A stretch of DNA of 64,000 nt from Bacteroidales bacterium (GCA_022482545.1 JAKVOZ010000002.1:1-64000), one strand, 5' to 3'; counted from the stretch's first letter, positions 18,471 through 27,844 are shown. Numbers and translations: made by a program. The notes: generated from the sequence alone by a model not told the origin.

Positions 18471-19103
18471 CTTTTTGACTTAGATGGAGTGATACTAAAT
18501 ACTGAACATTATTACACTGAACTTTGGCATAAAGAAGGTTTAAAATATCTACCTCACATCAAAAACTTTGAGATGAAAATCAAAGGACATAGTCTTACGG
18601 ATATTTATAGAGAATATTTTAATGAAGACAAACTTTTGCAAACAACAATAAGAGAAGATATTGATGTTATGGAAAAGAATATGAAGTATGATTATATTGC
18701 AGGAATAGAGCAATTTCTTGAACAATTAAAACAACATTCTATTGCACTTTGTTTGGTTACTTCTTCATTGAACACAAAGATGGATAATGTTTTCAAAGAA
18801 CATAAAGAACTAAGAAGTTATTTTTCTCATATTATTACAGGAGAAGATGTAAAATATAGCAAACCCAATCCAGAATGTTATCTTCTTGGGGCAAGCAAGT
18901 TAGGATTTGAACCAAAAGATTGTGTTGTGTTTGAAGATAGTTTGGCAGGATTATCTTCGGCAAGCAATGCAAATATGAATGTTATTGCTCTTTCAACAAC
19001 ACAAACAATAGAAGAAATACAGCAAGTTAAGAATGTACGTAAGATTATTGATGATTTTACTTCAATAACGATAGACGACATAAAACAAGTGCTTGCTAAA
19101 TAA
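18423..19103 (+). CDS. HAD phosphatase, beta-phosphoglucomutase-like
   Basis: A 226-residue HAD hydrolase. The nucleophile motif is FDLDGVI (Asp19 and Asp21), followed by the all-alpha cap, motif II VTSSLN, motif III lysine in YSKPNPE and motif IV VFEDSLAG. This arrangement is typical of sugar-phosphate phosphatases and beta-phosphoglucomutases; the substrate is unknown. The start is uncertain: TTG 18423 is the only usual start before the catalytic motif, and the first 15 codons are built from the dispersed AAAACGAAG word. It lies 41 bp after lptD and 19 bp before the acyltransferase gene. Confidence 0.82.
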   Translation: MEKRRNITKKRSDFACLFDLDGVILNTEHYYTELWHKEGLKYLPHIKNFEMKIKGHSLTDIYREYFNEDKLLQTTIREDIDVMEKNMKYDYIAGIEQFLEQLKQHSIALCLVTSSLNTKMDNVFKEHKELRSYFSHIITGEDVKYSKPNPECYLLGASKLGFEPKDCVVFEDSLAGLSSASNANMNVIALSTTQTIEEIQQVKNVRKIIDDFTSITIDDIKQVLAK

Positions 19104-19122
19104 TAATAATTGTTTTTAATTA

Positions 19123-20205
19123 ATGAATGATTATCTAAGTAAAAAGATAAAGATTTTGTCATTGATAGCAATGATGTTGGTTGTGCTTTTGCATTCTTTC
19201 TGTGTGGATAAAAGAGTTGTTGAAGGAGTGTCTTTGATGGCAAACAATAACTACAATAGTTTTATTCAATTCTTTTTTAGTTATGGTGCAACAAGGATTG
19301 CAGTGCCATTGTTCTTCTTAATATCAGGTTATTTGTTTTTTAGAAACATAACAGGCAAATGGAGTGAGTTTAAAAACAAATATAAGAGCAGGTTCTTTTC
19401 TTTGGTTATTCCCTATCTTTTGTGTAGTGTGCTTAGTTTATTGGCAGTAACAATAATTAATTATCATAGAACACATACTATCTTTTTTTCTTTTGTGCCA
19501 TTGAAACATATTATGGTTTATATCTTTCTTGATCCAATAGCCTTTCAGTTGTGGTTTGTTAGAGATTTAATTGTTTTGGTTGCTTTTTCTCCTATAATAT
19601 ATTATCTTGTTAAACGAATTAAAGTTTTGCCAATAATTTTTTTATTTGTTTGGGTTTTTGGTTCAATATATTTAGAAAAGCCTGTTTTTGTTGTTCATGG
19701 TATGAGATTAACTGATGATATATTATCAGCAACAACGTTTTTTGTTTGTGGAGCATATTTTGCAATACACAACCAACCAATGGTCTTGAAACAAAAAGCA
19801 AGTATGATGTTTTTCTATTTATGGATTGTTGTGCTTTTGATTAAGACTACTTTGTTATCTTGTTTTGTTGAGAATGTTTATCTTATTAATGTTCTTCATC
19901 AATTGAGTATAATAATAGGTGTTGTTGGAGTGTGGAATATGTATGATTTTGTTGCAAAAAAGATTAATAATAATGTTTTACAATGGACTTCTCAATACAC
20001 TTTCATTATCTATGTTTTTCATGGGCCATATCTTTTAGACTATTTGCAAAGATTGATAATAAATATGATGAATCAAGGACAGTTTGCTAATCTTGTTGCT
20101 TATTTTGGTTCAGTAATAGGAGCAATAATAGTAAGTGTTGCAGTTGGATATTGTTTAAAAAAGACTATTCCTTCGTTCTATAAAATTCTTACAGGTAATA
20201 GATAA
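19123..20205 (+). CDS. Membrane acyltransferase, family 3 (OafA-like), paralogue
   Basis: A 360-residue polytopic membrane protein closely resembling the product of 9096-10166: MNDYLSKKIKILSL, the family histidine in LLHSF, then TRIAVPLFFLISGYLFF, and a matching C-terminal YVFHGPYL segment. It probably O-acylates a cell-surface glycan. It is the last gene of the lptD unit and is followed by a strong hairpin terminator. Confidence 0.83.
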   Translation: MNDYLSKKIKILSLIAMMLVVLLHSFCVDKRVVEGVSLMANNNYNSFIQFFFSYGATRIAVPLFFLISGYLFFRNITGKWSEFKNKYKSRFFSLVIPYLLCSVLSLLAVTIINYHRTHTIFFSFVPLKHIMVYIFLDPIAFQLWFVRDLIVLVAFSPIIYYLVKRIKVLPIIFLFVWVFGSIYLEKPVFVVHGMRLTDDILSATTFFVCGAYFAIHNQPMVLKQKASMMFFYLWIVVLLIKTTLLSCFVENVYLINVLHQLSIIIGVVGVWNMYDFVAKKINNNVLQWTSQYTFIIYVFHGPYLLDYLQRLIINMMNQGQFANLVAYFGSVIGAIIVSVAVGYCLKKTIPSFYKILTGNR

Positions 20206-20249
20206 AAAATAGAGTAAAGAAATTATATGCTTTCCTTACTCTATTTTTA
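20204..20249. terminator. Bidirectional hairpin terminator
   Basis: AAAAATAGAGTAA pairs with TTACTCTATTTTT, and after one mismatch the stem continues as GAAA/TTTC. A/T runs on both sides allow termination in both directions, between the acyltransferase gene (plus) and the T9SS protein gene (minus). Confidence 0.85.
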
Positions 20250-20274
20250 TGGTAATAAATAAAAACTTAATATT

Positions 20275-21531
20275 CTAATTCTTAATAAATTTCTTACTTA
20301 TACAACCTTTGACAGTATTTAATTTTATTATATATTCTCCTTTAATTAGAGAATGAACATCTAATTTTGTTGAGAAATTATTTATATCTAAAAGTTTTAA
20401 AAGTTTTCCCTGTATATTGTAAATTTCAATATTTTTTATTTTATAGTTACATAAAGCATTTAGTTCATCATTCGCAGGATTAGGATAAACGAATGTTATG
20501 TTGTTTAATTCAACAGGAGAAAGAGAAGATGTATTTGAGTTGTGGGGAACAAGGATTATTGGCAGAAATTGAATATATGTTTTTTGGAAAATATAATACA
20601 GACTATCGTCAGCAAAACTTGTCCAAGTATTATTTCTAAATAACCAAGGGCTTATGTCTGATTGACAACAAATAACAGTATCCGTTACGTGAGATTGATA
20701 ACCATTAAATAGACCTACAAATATTGAATCATAAGGCATACGAAGCGAATCACATATATGTTTTAAACAATCAGATGTATCATATAAACTTAAAGAATAA
20801 TTAAAGTGAGGATTACAATAGCCAATAGCAAAATCAGCAAAATTAGTCGTTATAGGTTCAACATCTGCGGACAAATAAAAATTACGAATATTTACAACAG
20901 AATCAAAATAGAAACTACGTAATTTATATGGATTATTATATGGCATAATTGTATCTCCATTAGAATCTAACACTAATGCTGTCATATATACAGATTTTGT
21001 TATTGTTGTAAAATTACTATCTAATAAATGAAAATAATGTTGATTAAATTTTTGGTTTTCGTAATCATAACTATGAACATCACCAGCCATTTGAGTAGCA
21101 ACGCCACATATCAACATTGAAGAATCTAAATGATAAGGCTGAGCAAACTGATTAACATGATATGAATTAGAGCCAATTAACGGACCACTTGATGATAGAA
21201 GAATAGTATCATGTACAAAATCTCCTTCACAAAACTTCTTTTTGTAATAATATTTATCTAAACTATAATCATATTCAGGTGCAACTAGCAAAGGAGTTAA
21301 TATTGTATCAAATGTTAGATTTCCTTGCGAATCGTATCCATTGGCATGAAAAGAAGTGTCATAAAATGTGGCGTGAATTGTTGTATCAAAAAACATAGGA
21401 CAACCTTGTATTTGTGGAGGTTGAAATATTATTAAAGTATCATAACCATCATGGTAATTAGGATGATTTATTTGTGCGTTTAAAGAGACACACAATAACG
21501 TTAAACTAAAAATAAAAACTAATTTTTTCAT
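20275..21531 (-). CDS. Secreted protein with T9SS sorting domain, function unknown
   Basis: A 418-residue protein with a clear signal peptide (MKKLVFIFSLTLLCVSLNAQ). The middle region (about residues 25-335) has many Tyr, Asp and Cys residues and no domain I recognise. The type A T9SS sorting domain starts at FVYPNPANDE and ends in KKFIKN. It should be exported through the T9SS to the surface. The DNA coding for residues just before the sorting domain (IFQKTYIQFLPIIL) is partly copied in the remnant near 22110-22190. A -7 box (TATATTTG) lies 39 bp upstream. Confidence 0.82.
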   Translation of the reverse strand: MKKLVFIFSLTLLCVSLNAQINHPNYHDGYDTLIIFQPPQIQGCPMFFDTTIHATFYDTSFHANGYDSQGNLTFDTILTPLLVAPEYDYSLDKYYYKKKFCEGDFVHDTILLSSSGPLIGSNSYHVNQFAQPYHLDSSMLICGVATQMAGDVHSYDYENQKFNQHYFHLLDSNFTTITKSVYMTALVLDSNGDTIMPYNNPYKLRSFYFDSVVNIRNFYLSADVEPITTNFADFAIGYCNPHFNYSLSLYDTSDCLKHICDSLRMPYDSIFVGLFNGYQSHVTDTVICCQSDISPWLFRNNTWTSFADDSLYYIFQKTYIQFLPIILVPHNSNTSSLSPVELNNITFVYPNPANDELNALCNYKIKNIEIYNIQGKLLKLLDINNFSTKLDVHSLIKGEYIIKLNTVKGCISKKFIKN

Positions 21532-21569
21532 AATTTTAATATTTTATTATTTATTATATTTAACAAGTG

Positions 21570-21577
21570 CAAATATA
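21570..21577 (-). promoter_or_regulatory. -7 box for the T9SS protein gene
   Basis: TATATTTG on the minus strand lies 39 bp upstream of the ATG at 21531. Confidence 0.55.
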
Positions 21578-21968
21578 ATAATTATTTTTTATTTAGATAC
21601 ATTATATTTGTATTTATTTTTATATTATATATTATATATTGATTATCATTAAAATAATTTATTTATATAAAGAATAAGATTATTAGATTGTTTTAAATAG
21701 TTATGAACTATATTGTTACATTATAAAATATCAAAAATAATAAAAATTAATTAACTGATTATTAAATATATACCAAAAACATTAAAAAAATATACATTAA
21801 TCACACAATATTTTTAATAGTTACGACGTTTTGTACGTACAAACGCACGTTTTAAGCGTGCATGTCCGTACAAACACGTCTATTAAGTTAAGATTTATTA
21901 TAGAATAAGTATAGTTTGTTTTCATTGACACAATAATCGTTATTAATCAATCATTACAACATAAAAAT
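21578..21968. other. Gene-free AT-rich spacer with a GC-richer palindromic island
   Basis: No gene is visible. Most of the spacer is poly-A/T, but 21823-21880 contains CG-rich symmetrical DNA: the 14-bp palindrome TTTGTACGTACAAA (21830-21843), the inverted repeat GCACG/CGTGC (21845-21861), and CGTACAAAC repeated directly (21836-21844 and 21868-21876). Confidence 0.6.
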
Positions 21969-22050
21969 AAAACGAAGAGATATTTTTTTATTTCTTCGTT
22001 TTAGTAAATTATCTTTTGATTCTATTTTAATGGAATAAGAATCTATTTTT
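21969..22050. repeat. Dispersed word repeat forming a hairpin
   Basis: AAAACGAAGA (21969-21978) pairs with TCTTCGTTTT (about 21993-22002) in a terminator-like hairpin. It is followed by the companion word CTTTTGATTCTATTTTAATGG seen elsewhere in related form. Confidence 0.65.
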
Positions 22051-22053
22051 GTT

Positions 22054-22112
22054 ATTAGTCTATAATATATGTGTAATTTAGAGTAGCAGAAAATGTAGAA
22101 AGTTTTTCAAGA
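22054..22112. repeat. 59-bp direct repeat, left copy
   Basis: Identical over 59 bp to 23094-23152, which is the 3' end of the barrel gene. The two copies are 1040 bp apart and flank the DUF4919 gene. Confidence 0.9.
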
Positions 22113-22190
22113 ATTATTGGAAGAATTTGAATGTATATTTTTTGAAAATATAATGTATATGATGCAGTAATAATAGTTGTTCTTATTTAT
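22055..22190 (-). pseudogene. Chimeric gene remnant: T9SS-protein fragment fused to a barrel-protein tail
   Basis: Read on the minus strand, one open frame gives TLYFQKIYIQILPIIL, then EKLSTFSATLNYTYIID and a stop. The first part resembles the 20275-21531 protein (LYYIFQKTYIQFLPIIL). The second part is identical to the C-terminus of the barrel protein at 23095-23727. The frame is closed by a stop near 22192 and has no start. It looks like debris from recombination between the two neighbouring genes. Confidence 0.75.
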
Positions 22191-22327
22191 TAAGTATAAG
22201 ACAAATCTTAATGTAGAGAAAGAGTTAACTGACCTAAACAAACAACAATGGGAAAATGATTGAGTATATCGGTAGTTTATTTTAAGCAATGAAGATTATA
22301 ATAGATTAAAAAAATTCTTTATTTGAT

Positions 22328-23071
22328 TTATTTATCAAATATATTAGATAAATGTTTCATACAAATGGAAATATCAAAATAAAGACCTTCTATATCATAT
22401 TCATCAGACTTTATCTTTAAATAGTCATAAGGACAGCCGTCTTTATATAACAGTTTTTGCGATTCTATGTTTTTTCTATCTAATTCTAATACAAAGTTTA
22501 TTACGTCATATTCTTGATGAATGTTTATTACTTTTATTGCGTTTTCTTCACTTATGCCATCTCCTGTACTCATAAGTGCATCTAAAACAATAGTTCCTCT
22601 ATGTAGTATAGCATTCTTTTCTTCTAATCTATTCTCTTTTTTAAGGAAATACATCAAAGTAGTCATCTGTCTTACAAGAAAAGGGTCTTCTTTTAATGAC
22701 TTATATAAACAATCAATAGCATTCTTTTCATCATTTGCTGTTAAAGAATCTTTTGCAAGTAGTTTTTGTAATTTTTCATCATTATTTACATCTCCACCAT
22801 AAGGGTCATATTCTTTTTGGAAAGAGTATCCATAATAAACACATCTTTTTTCTTCTAATGTAAGAGTTGTATCTCCTTTAAGGTATCTATCAAATATTTT
22901 GGGATAATAGAAATTAGAAGACTTATCTGTTATCTTCTTTTCTATATCATTCATATCTATTTTTTTATATTTCTCTTCTTTTGTCTCTATGCTATCTTTT
23001 TGTGCATAAGACATTAAAGGTATCCACATCATTATTAGAGATAATAATGTATAAAATGTAATTTTTTTCAT
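22328..23071 (-). CDS. DUF4919-family secreted protein
   Basis: A 247-residue protein with a signal peptide (MKKITFYTLLSLIMMWIPL, ending at SYAQ). The body resembles the Bacteroidota family DUF4919: YYPKIFDRYLKGDTTLTLEE, then STGDGISEENAIKVINIHQE and later CPYDYLKI. The function of the family is not known; such proteins are exported and small. It lies 23 bp after the barrel gene in the same direction and is flanked by 59-bp direct repeats. Confidence 0.75.
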   Translation of the reverse strand: MKKITFYTLLSLIMMWIPLMSYAQKDSIETKEEKYKKIDMNDIEKKITDKSSNFYYPKIFDRYLKGDTTLTLEEKRCVYYGYSFQKEYDPYGGDVNNDEKLQKLLAKDSLTANDEKNAIDCLYKSLKEDPFLVRQMTTLMYFLKKENRLEEKNAILHRGTIVLDALMSTGDGISEENAIKVINIHQEYDVINFVLELDRKNIESQKLLYKDGCPYDYLKIKSDEYDIEGLYFDISICMKHLSNIFDK

Positions 23072-23093
23072 ATCTTTTTGTTTTGATTAAATC

Positions 23094-23152
23094 ATTAGTC
23101 TATAATATATGTGTAATTTAGAGTAGCAGAAAATGTAGAAAGTTTTTCAAGA
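23094..23152. repeat. 59-bp direct repeat, right copy
   Basis: This is the intact 3' end of the barrel gene and the partner of 22054-22112. Confidence 0.9.
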
Positions 23153-23727
23153 CGGTCGTTCTTAAAATAGTTCTCCAAACCAAACTCAATACCAAACCCA
23201 TCTCTATGATTAGTTGAAATCATAAGTCCTACATGAGGCAAAACACCAAAATGAAATCCACTTTGTCCTTCATAATCTCTGTTATAATATTCATTGATGT
23301 TGGCTGTATTAGAAAAAGAATAATCATATTTTCCCCACATTGCACCAAAACCACAACCTATATATGGTTTGACTTTTTCATTGAAAAAATAGTAATTAAC
23401 AAAGACAACAAAAGGAGCCTGTTGAGCAACGAATGTTTGTTTAGTAGGAAGAAATTGTCTTTTTAATGTTTTTGGTTGAAATCTATCGTAACCAAGAGAG
23501 AAACCCCATGATAATTTAATCTCTTGATATTGATATTCAACAGAGATATTTCCTCCTGCACCCCATTTATAATTATCACTAAGATTACTTAATGGTTTCA
23601 AAAAATGTCCTTTAACTGATAGAAAAACATCATAAGGTTGTCCATTAGATAAACGGTGCCTATCTTGTGCATTACTATTGATAACGCAAAACAACACAAC
23701 TATTAAGATTAATGCAAATTTTTTCAT
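23095..23727 (-). CDS. Outer-membrane beta-barrel protein
   Basis: A 210-residue protein with a signal peptide (MKKFALILIVVLFCVINSNAQ) and alternating beta-strand pattern (GNISVEYQYQEIKLSWGFSL, KPYIGCGFGAMWG, HFGVLPHVGLMIS) typical of small eight-stranded porin-family barrels. The substrate or role is unknown. It lies 18 bp downstream of glnS and upstream of the DUF4919 gene, probably in one operon. Confidence 0.78.
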   Translation of the reverse strand: MKKFALILIVVLFCVINSNAQDRHRLSNGQPYDVFLSVKGHFLKPLSNLSDNYKWGAGGNISVEYQYQEIKLSWGFSLGYDRFQPKTLKRQFLPTKQTFVAQQAPFVVFVNYYFFNEKVKPYIGCGFGAMWGKYDYSFSNTANINEYYNRDYEGQSGFHFGVLPHVGLMISTNHRDGFGIEFGLENYFKNDRLEKLSTFSATLNYTYIID

Positions 23728-23745
23728 ACAAATATTGTTTATTTT

Positions 23746-25422
23746 TTAGTTTTTATTCCAAGTCTCTTTTAATGTACAACAACGATTGAAGACAATGTTA
23801 TCTTGTTTGCTATCATAATCAACAGAAAAATAACCAAGTCTTTCAAATTGAAATTTTTGTAAAGGAGTAACGTCTTTCAAGCATTTCTCCATCTTGCAAT
23901 GTTTTAATACTTTCAAAGAATCAGGATTAATGTTGTCTAAAAATGTTTTTCCATCTTCAACCTTATCTGGTAGTTCTTCTTTGAATAATCTATCAAACAA
24001 ACGTACTTCACTTTCAATACAATCTTTTGCATTAACCCAGTGAATAGTACCTTTTACTTTTCTACCATCAGGAGAGTTGCCACCTTTTGAAAGAGGATCA
24101 TAAGTGCAATGAACAACAGTAACATTTCCTACATCGTCTTTTTCAATAGAAACACATTTAACAAAATAAGCATATCTTAAACGTACTTCATTACCAATAG
24201 AAAGACGGAAATATTTTTTTGGAGGGTTTTCCATAAAATCATCTCTTTCAATGTAAAGTGTATTAGAAAAACTTATCTTACGCATTCCTTTTGTTTCATC
24301 TTCTGGATTATTAACCGCTTCTAATTCTTCTTGAACATTTTCATCATAGTTATCTATAACAAGTTTAATAGGATTAAGAACAGCCATAACACGATTTGCT
24401 CTCTTGTTTAAGTCTTCTCTAAGAGCAAACTCTAATCTTCCATAATCAATTAAGTTATCTCTTTTTGCAACACCTATATCTTCGCAGAAGTTTCTAATAC
24501 TTTCAGATGTATAACCTCTTCTTCTAAGACCACAAATAGTAGGCATACGAGGATCGTCCCAACCACTTACATAGTTTTCTTTTACAAGTTGAAGTAGTTT
24601 TCTTTTGCTCATAACTGTGTAAGTAATATTCAAACGAGCAAATTCATATTGATGAGAAGGAAAGATACCAAGTTGTTTTATAAACCAATCATAAAGTGGG
24701 CGATGAATATCAAATTCCAAAGTACAGATAGAATGAGTTATGTTTTCAATACTATCACTTTCACCATGAGCATAATCATACATAGGATAGATACACCATT
24801 TGTTTCCAGTACGATGATGAGTTGTATGAATGATACGATACATAATTGGATCTCTAAAATTCATATTATTATTACTCATATCAATCTTTGCTCTAAGAAC
24901 TTTTTCTCCGTCAGCATACTTGCCTTGTTTCATTTCATTAAACAAACGAAGGTTTTCTTCAATTGTTCTATCACGATAAGGACTATTCTTGCCAGGAGTT
25001 TGAACAGTACCACGATTTAAACGAATCTCTTCTAATGATTGGTCATCAACATAAGCCAATCCTTTTTTTATTAACTCAATAGCCCAAAGATAAAGTTGGT
25101 CAAAATAATCAGAAGCATAATGTTCTTCTGCCCAAGAAAAGCCAAGCCAATTAATATCTTCCTTGATAGAATCAACATATTCTGTATCTTCTTTAACAGG
25201 ATTAGTATCATCAAATCTTAGATTAGTTTTGCCACCATATTTTTTTGCAAGACCAAAATTTAAACATATACTCTTTGCATGACCTATATGTAAATAACCA
25301 TTAGGTTCTGGTGGAAAACGCGTATGAATTGTTTCCACTTTTCCTTCTTGTAAATCATTCTCTATTATTTCTTCTAAAAAATTACGAGTAGTTTTTTCTT
25401 TATTTTCTGATTTTATGTCCAT
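23746..25422 (-). CDS. glnS: Glutamine-tRNA ligase
   Basis: Class I aminoacyl-tRNA synthetase charging tRNA-Gln. At 558 residues it is close to the E. coli enzyme. The motifs [16 protein letters not shown] (HIGH at 45-48) and VMSKRK (the KMSKS loop) are present, with a GlnRS-type [15 protein letters not shown] segment. The C-terminal anticodon-binding barrels follow. It heads a leftward unit with the barrel and DUF4919 genes. The ATG at 25422 fits the -7 box at 25443-25450. Confidence 0.95.
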   Translation of the reverse strand: MDIKSENKEKTTRNFLEEIIENDLQEGKVETIHTRFPPEPNGYLHIGHAKSICLNFGLAKKYGGKTNLRFDDTNPVKEDTEYVDSIKEDINWLGFSWAEEHYASDYFDQLYLWAIELIKKGLAYVDDQSLEEIRLNRGTVQTPGKNSPYRDRTIEENLRLFNEMKQGKYADGEKVLRAKIDMSNNNMNFRDPIMYRIIHTTHHRTGNKWCIYPMYDYAHGESDSIENITHSICTLEFDIHRPLYDWFIKQLGIFPSHQYEFARLNITYTVMSKRKLLQLVKENYVSGWDDPRMPTICGLRRRGYTSESIRNFCEDIGVAKRDNLIDYGRLEFALREDLNKRANRVMAVLNPIKLVIDNYDENVQEELEAVNNPEDETKGMRKISFSNTLYIERDDFMENPPKKYFRLSIGNEVRLRYAYFVKCVSIEKDDVGNVTVVHCTYDPLSKGGNSPDGRKVKGTIHWVNAKDCIESEVRLFDRLFKEELPDKVEDGKTFLDNINPDSLKVLKHCKMEKCLKDVTPLQKFQFERLGYFSVDYDSKQDNIVFNRCCTLKETWNKN

Positions 25423-25442
25423 AGTAAATGTTTTTTATATTG

Positions 25443-25480
25443 CAAAAATACTAAAATCATTTTTTATTTTCGTACTTTTG
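25443..25480. promoter_or_regulatory. Divergent promoters of glnS and the DUF3109 gene
   Basis: TATTTTTG on the minus strand (25443-25450) faces glnS. TACTTTTG on the plus strand (25473-25480) faces the DUF3109 gene, about 22 bp before its ATG. Confidence 0.6.
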
Positions 25481-25502
25481 CAAAAAAAAGTAGAAAAATA
25501 AT

Positions 25503-26081
25503 ATGTTGGTTGTTGGAAATAGCATAGTAAGTGAAGATATAAAAGACGTTAAATTTTGTTGTGATATATCGCTGTGCAAAGGAATGTGTTGCATTGAAGG
25601 AGATTATGGAGCACCAATAACTAAACAAGAACAAAAAATAATAAAAAATTATCTTCCAATCATTCTTAATTACTTAAATGATGAAGAAAAACAAGAAATA
25701 AAAGAAAACAACTTTTTTGATTTTGATGAAGAAAACAATCTTTGTACAAGAATAATAAAAGGAAAAGATTGTGTTTTTGTTACTAAGAATGAGAAAGGTG
25801 TTCCTATTTGTGCAATACAGAAAGCATATATTGAAAAAAAGATAGATTTTATTAAGCCTATTTCTTGCTATCTTTATCCAATAAGAGTAAGTGATTATGG
25901 TGAGTTTTCTGCATTGAACTATCATAAATGGAATATTTGCAAAAGTGCATTAATTCTTGGACAAAAAGAAAACATACCATTATATAAATTTCTTAAAGAG
26001 CCATTAATAAAACGATTTGGAGAAAAATGGTACAATGAACTTTTAGAACAAATAGAAGATTTTCAAGCAAATAAAAAATAA
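25503..26081 (+). CDS. DUF3109 family cysteine-rich protein
   Basis: A 192-residue soluble protein with the Cys-rich N-terminal motif CCDISLCKGMCC and further cysteines (CTRI, DCVF, ICAIQ, SCYLYP, ICKSA). This matches the DUF3109 family common in Bacteroidota; the cysteine arrangement resembles the YkgJ-type zinc- or iron-chelating proteins. The function is unknown. It lies 21 bp before the phosphofructokinase gene and probably shares its transcript. Confidence 0.82.
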   Translation: MLVVGNSIVSEDIKDVKFCCDISLCKGMCCIEGDYGAPITKQEQKIIKNYLPIILNYLNDEEKQEIKENNFFDFDEENNLCTRIIKGKDCVFVTKNEKGVPICAIQKAYIEKKIDFIKPISCYLYPIRVSDYGEFSALNYHKWNICKSALILGQKENIPLYKFLKEPLIKRFGEKWYNELLEQIEDFQANKK

Positions 26082-26102
26082 ATACCAATAAAAATATTTA
26101 TC

Positions 26103-27341
26103 ATGAAAGAGAACAAATTATTTAAAGGAAAAACATTAGCAATACTTTCAGGCGGAGGTGATACTCCTGCAATAAATTCAAGTATAGAAGCAGTAAGAAA
26201 CCGTGCTTCAATGCTTGGATTTAAAGTTTATGGAATAAGAAAAGGGTGGAAAGGACTACTTGGAGATGGAGATGTAGTGGATCTTACATGCCAACCATAT
26301 AGCGGACTTTATGGAGGAACAGCACTTCGTTCTTCTCGTACTAATCCATTTCCATCAAAAAAGAATCCAGAAGACAGAGTTCCACAAGTACTTAGAAATC
26401 TTAAACGTTATAAGATAGATGTTCTTGTAACAATAGGAGGAGATGATACTAATGGAGCAGCAAAACGTCTTTATGAACAAGAAGGTATTCCTGTAATAGG
26501 TTTTCCTAAAACAATAGATAACGACCTTCGCACAAAAACATGGCATACTTTTGAAGATAAGACAGTAGATGCTGTTATTTGTCCAGGTTTTCCAACAGCA
26601 GCCAAGTCAATAGCAGAGTTTGCATCAAGAATAAAAACAACAGCAGAAAGTCATAGTCGTATTATGGTTATGGAAGTTATGGGAAGAGATGCAGGTTGGC
26701 TAACAGGAGCAGGAACATTTGGTAGTGGTACTCTTTCTCTTATTCCAGAAGTAGAGATGAATAAAGAAAGAAAAGACTTCTTCCTTGAACTTGTTAATGA
26801 AGAATATCAAAGAAATCCAAAGAAAACACTTATCATTCCAGTATCAGAAGGTGTTCGTTGGTATGATGATGCAACAGGAAAAACAGATGTTGTTTATGCT
26901 TCAACAGAACAAGATGAATATGGACATGCACGTCTTGGAGGAGTATCTGGAGCAATAGCAAGTGAAATAAGTAATAAACTACATATAGATGCAAGAGCAC
27001 AAGTAACAGGTTATTATCCTCGTTCAGGAGTTTGCAGTGAATATGATAGAAGATTTACTCAAACATTAGCAGATAAAGTTGTTGATTTGTTGTTAAGAGA
27101 AGAATATGGAAAGATGCCTGTACTTAACAAAGTATGTAAGTATGAGGAATTGGAAGAATTTAATTGTTCTTCAATAGATATGGGAGCAATAGGCAACCGT
27201 CCATTACCAAAAGAATATTTTGATGAGAACACATTCAAATTTACTCCAATGTATTTAGATTTTCTTTCTCACATAATAGGCAAACCACATTATCCAGAAT
27301 TTTTATATGATTTTCCAGTAGTTATACCAGAAGAAGATTAA
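26103..27341 (+). CDS. Phosphofructokinase, PPi-type active site residues
   Basis: Phosphorylates fructose 6-phosphate in glycolysis. The protein has 412 residues. GGGDTPAIN at 17-25 and YGGTALRSSRTNP form the N-terminal part of the active site. The two positions that distinguish donors in the PFK-A family read IGGDDT (112-116, Asp rather than Gly) and PKTIDND (135-141, Lys rather than Gly), the pattern of pyrophosphate-dependent enzymes. I therefore expect PPi as phosphoryl donor and a reversible reaction; this is inference from residues. A membrane pyrophosphatase at 50185-52578 fits PPi-based energetics. Confidence 0.88.
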   Translation: MKENKLFKGKTLAILSGGGDTPAINSSIEAVRNRASMLGFKVYGIRKGWKGLLGDGDVVDLTCQPYSGLYGGTALRSSRTNPFPSKKNPEDRVPQVLRNLKRYKIDVLVTIGGDDTNGAAKRLYEQEGIPVIGFPKTIDNDLRTKTWHTFEDKTVDAVICPGFPTAAKSIAEFASRIKTTAESHSRIMVMEVMGRDAGWLTGAGTFGSGTLSLIPEVEMNKERKDFFLELVNEEYQRNPKKTLIIPVSEGVRWYDDATGKTDVVYASTEQDEYGHARLGGVSGAIASEISNKLHIDARAQVTGYYPRSGVCSEYDRRFTQTLADKVVDLLLREEYGKMPVLNKVCKYEELEEFNCSSIDMGAIGNRPLPKEYFDENTFKFTPMYLDFLSHIIGKPHYPEFLYDFPVVIPEED

Positions 27342-27435
27342 AAAAACAATAAGAATATAAAAAGAAAAACTAATAAAACAAGTAATAAAAATAAGACTTT
27401 GTTTTAGTGTAGTTATTTCTTCAAAATATTTTATT

Positions 27436-27469
27436 AAAACGAAGAGATAAAAAAATATTTCTTCGTTTT
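27436..27469. terminator. Hairpin terminator made from the dispersed word repeat
   Basis: AAAACGAAGA pairs with TCTTCGTTTT around an A/T loop and is followed by a T run on the plus strand. It lies 95 bp after the phosphofructokinase stop and before the convergent small membrane protein gene. Confidence 0.7.
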
Positions 27470-27577
27470 ATTTTTAATCGCTGTTTTATTTTAACAAAAC
27501 AAAGAAATACTATAAAATAAAATATAATAATAAATTTTAATTCTTAATCTATTTACATTACACAATATACTAAACAT

Positions 27578-27787
27578 TTATTTTACTACGCCTAAACCTT
27601 TTACTATTAAAATTATTCCTAATAATATAGCACCGAATGCTCCTATATATCCCATTTGATCCCACTGTTTATCAAGATAAGGAGTCTCACTATCTTTATC
27701 TCCAGAAGGATTCTTTATATTCCATATCAAACTTAATACGCCTACTATTAATGATACTATTCCCCATATTAAATCTTTTATATTCAT
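27578..27787 (-). CDS. Small membrane protein, function unknown
   Basis: A 69-residue protein with two hydrophobic helices (about residues 5-23 and 46-65) separated by a charged loop (NPSGDKDSETPYLDKQWDQ). I do not recognise a family beyond small two-helix membrane proteins. The frame is supported by a -7 box (TACCTTTG) 50 bp upstream and by helix spacing typical of real small membrane proteins. It stands alone between phosphofructokinase and lepA. Confidence 0.65.
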   Translation of the reverse strand: MNIKDLIWGIVSLIVGVLSLIWNIKNPSGDKDSETPYLDKQWDQMGYIGAFGAILLGIILIVKGLGVVK

Positions 27788-27836
27788 AATTATTTTCTCT
27801 TTTTGTCATTAATGTGATTAATCATTTATTTAGCCA

Positions 27837-27844
27837 CAAAGGTA
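27837..27844 (-). promoter_or_regulatory. -7 box for the small membrane protein gene
   Basis: TACCTTTG on the minus strand lies 50 bp upstream of the ATG at 27787. Confidence 0.5.
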
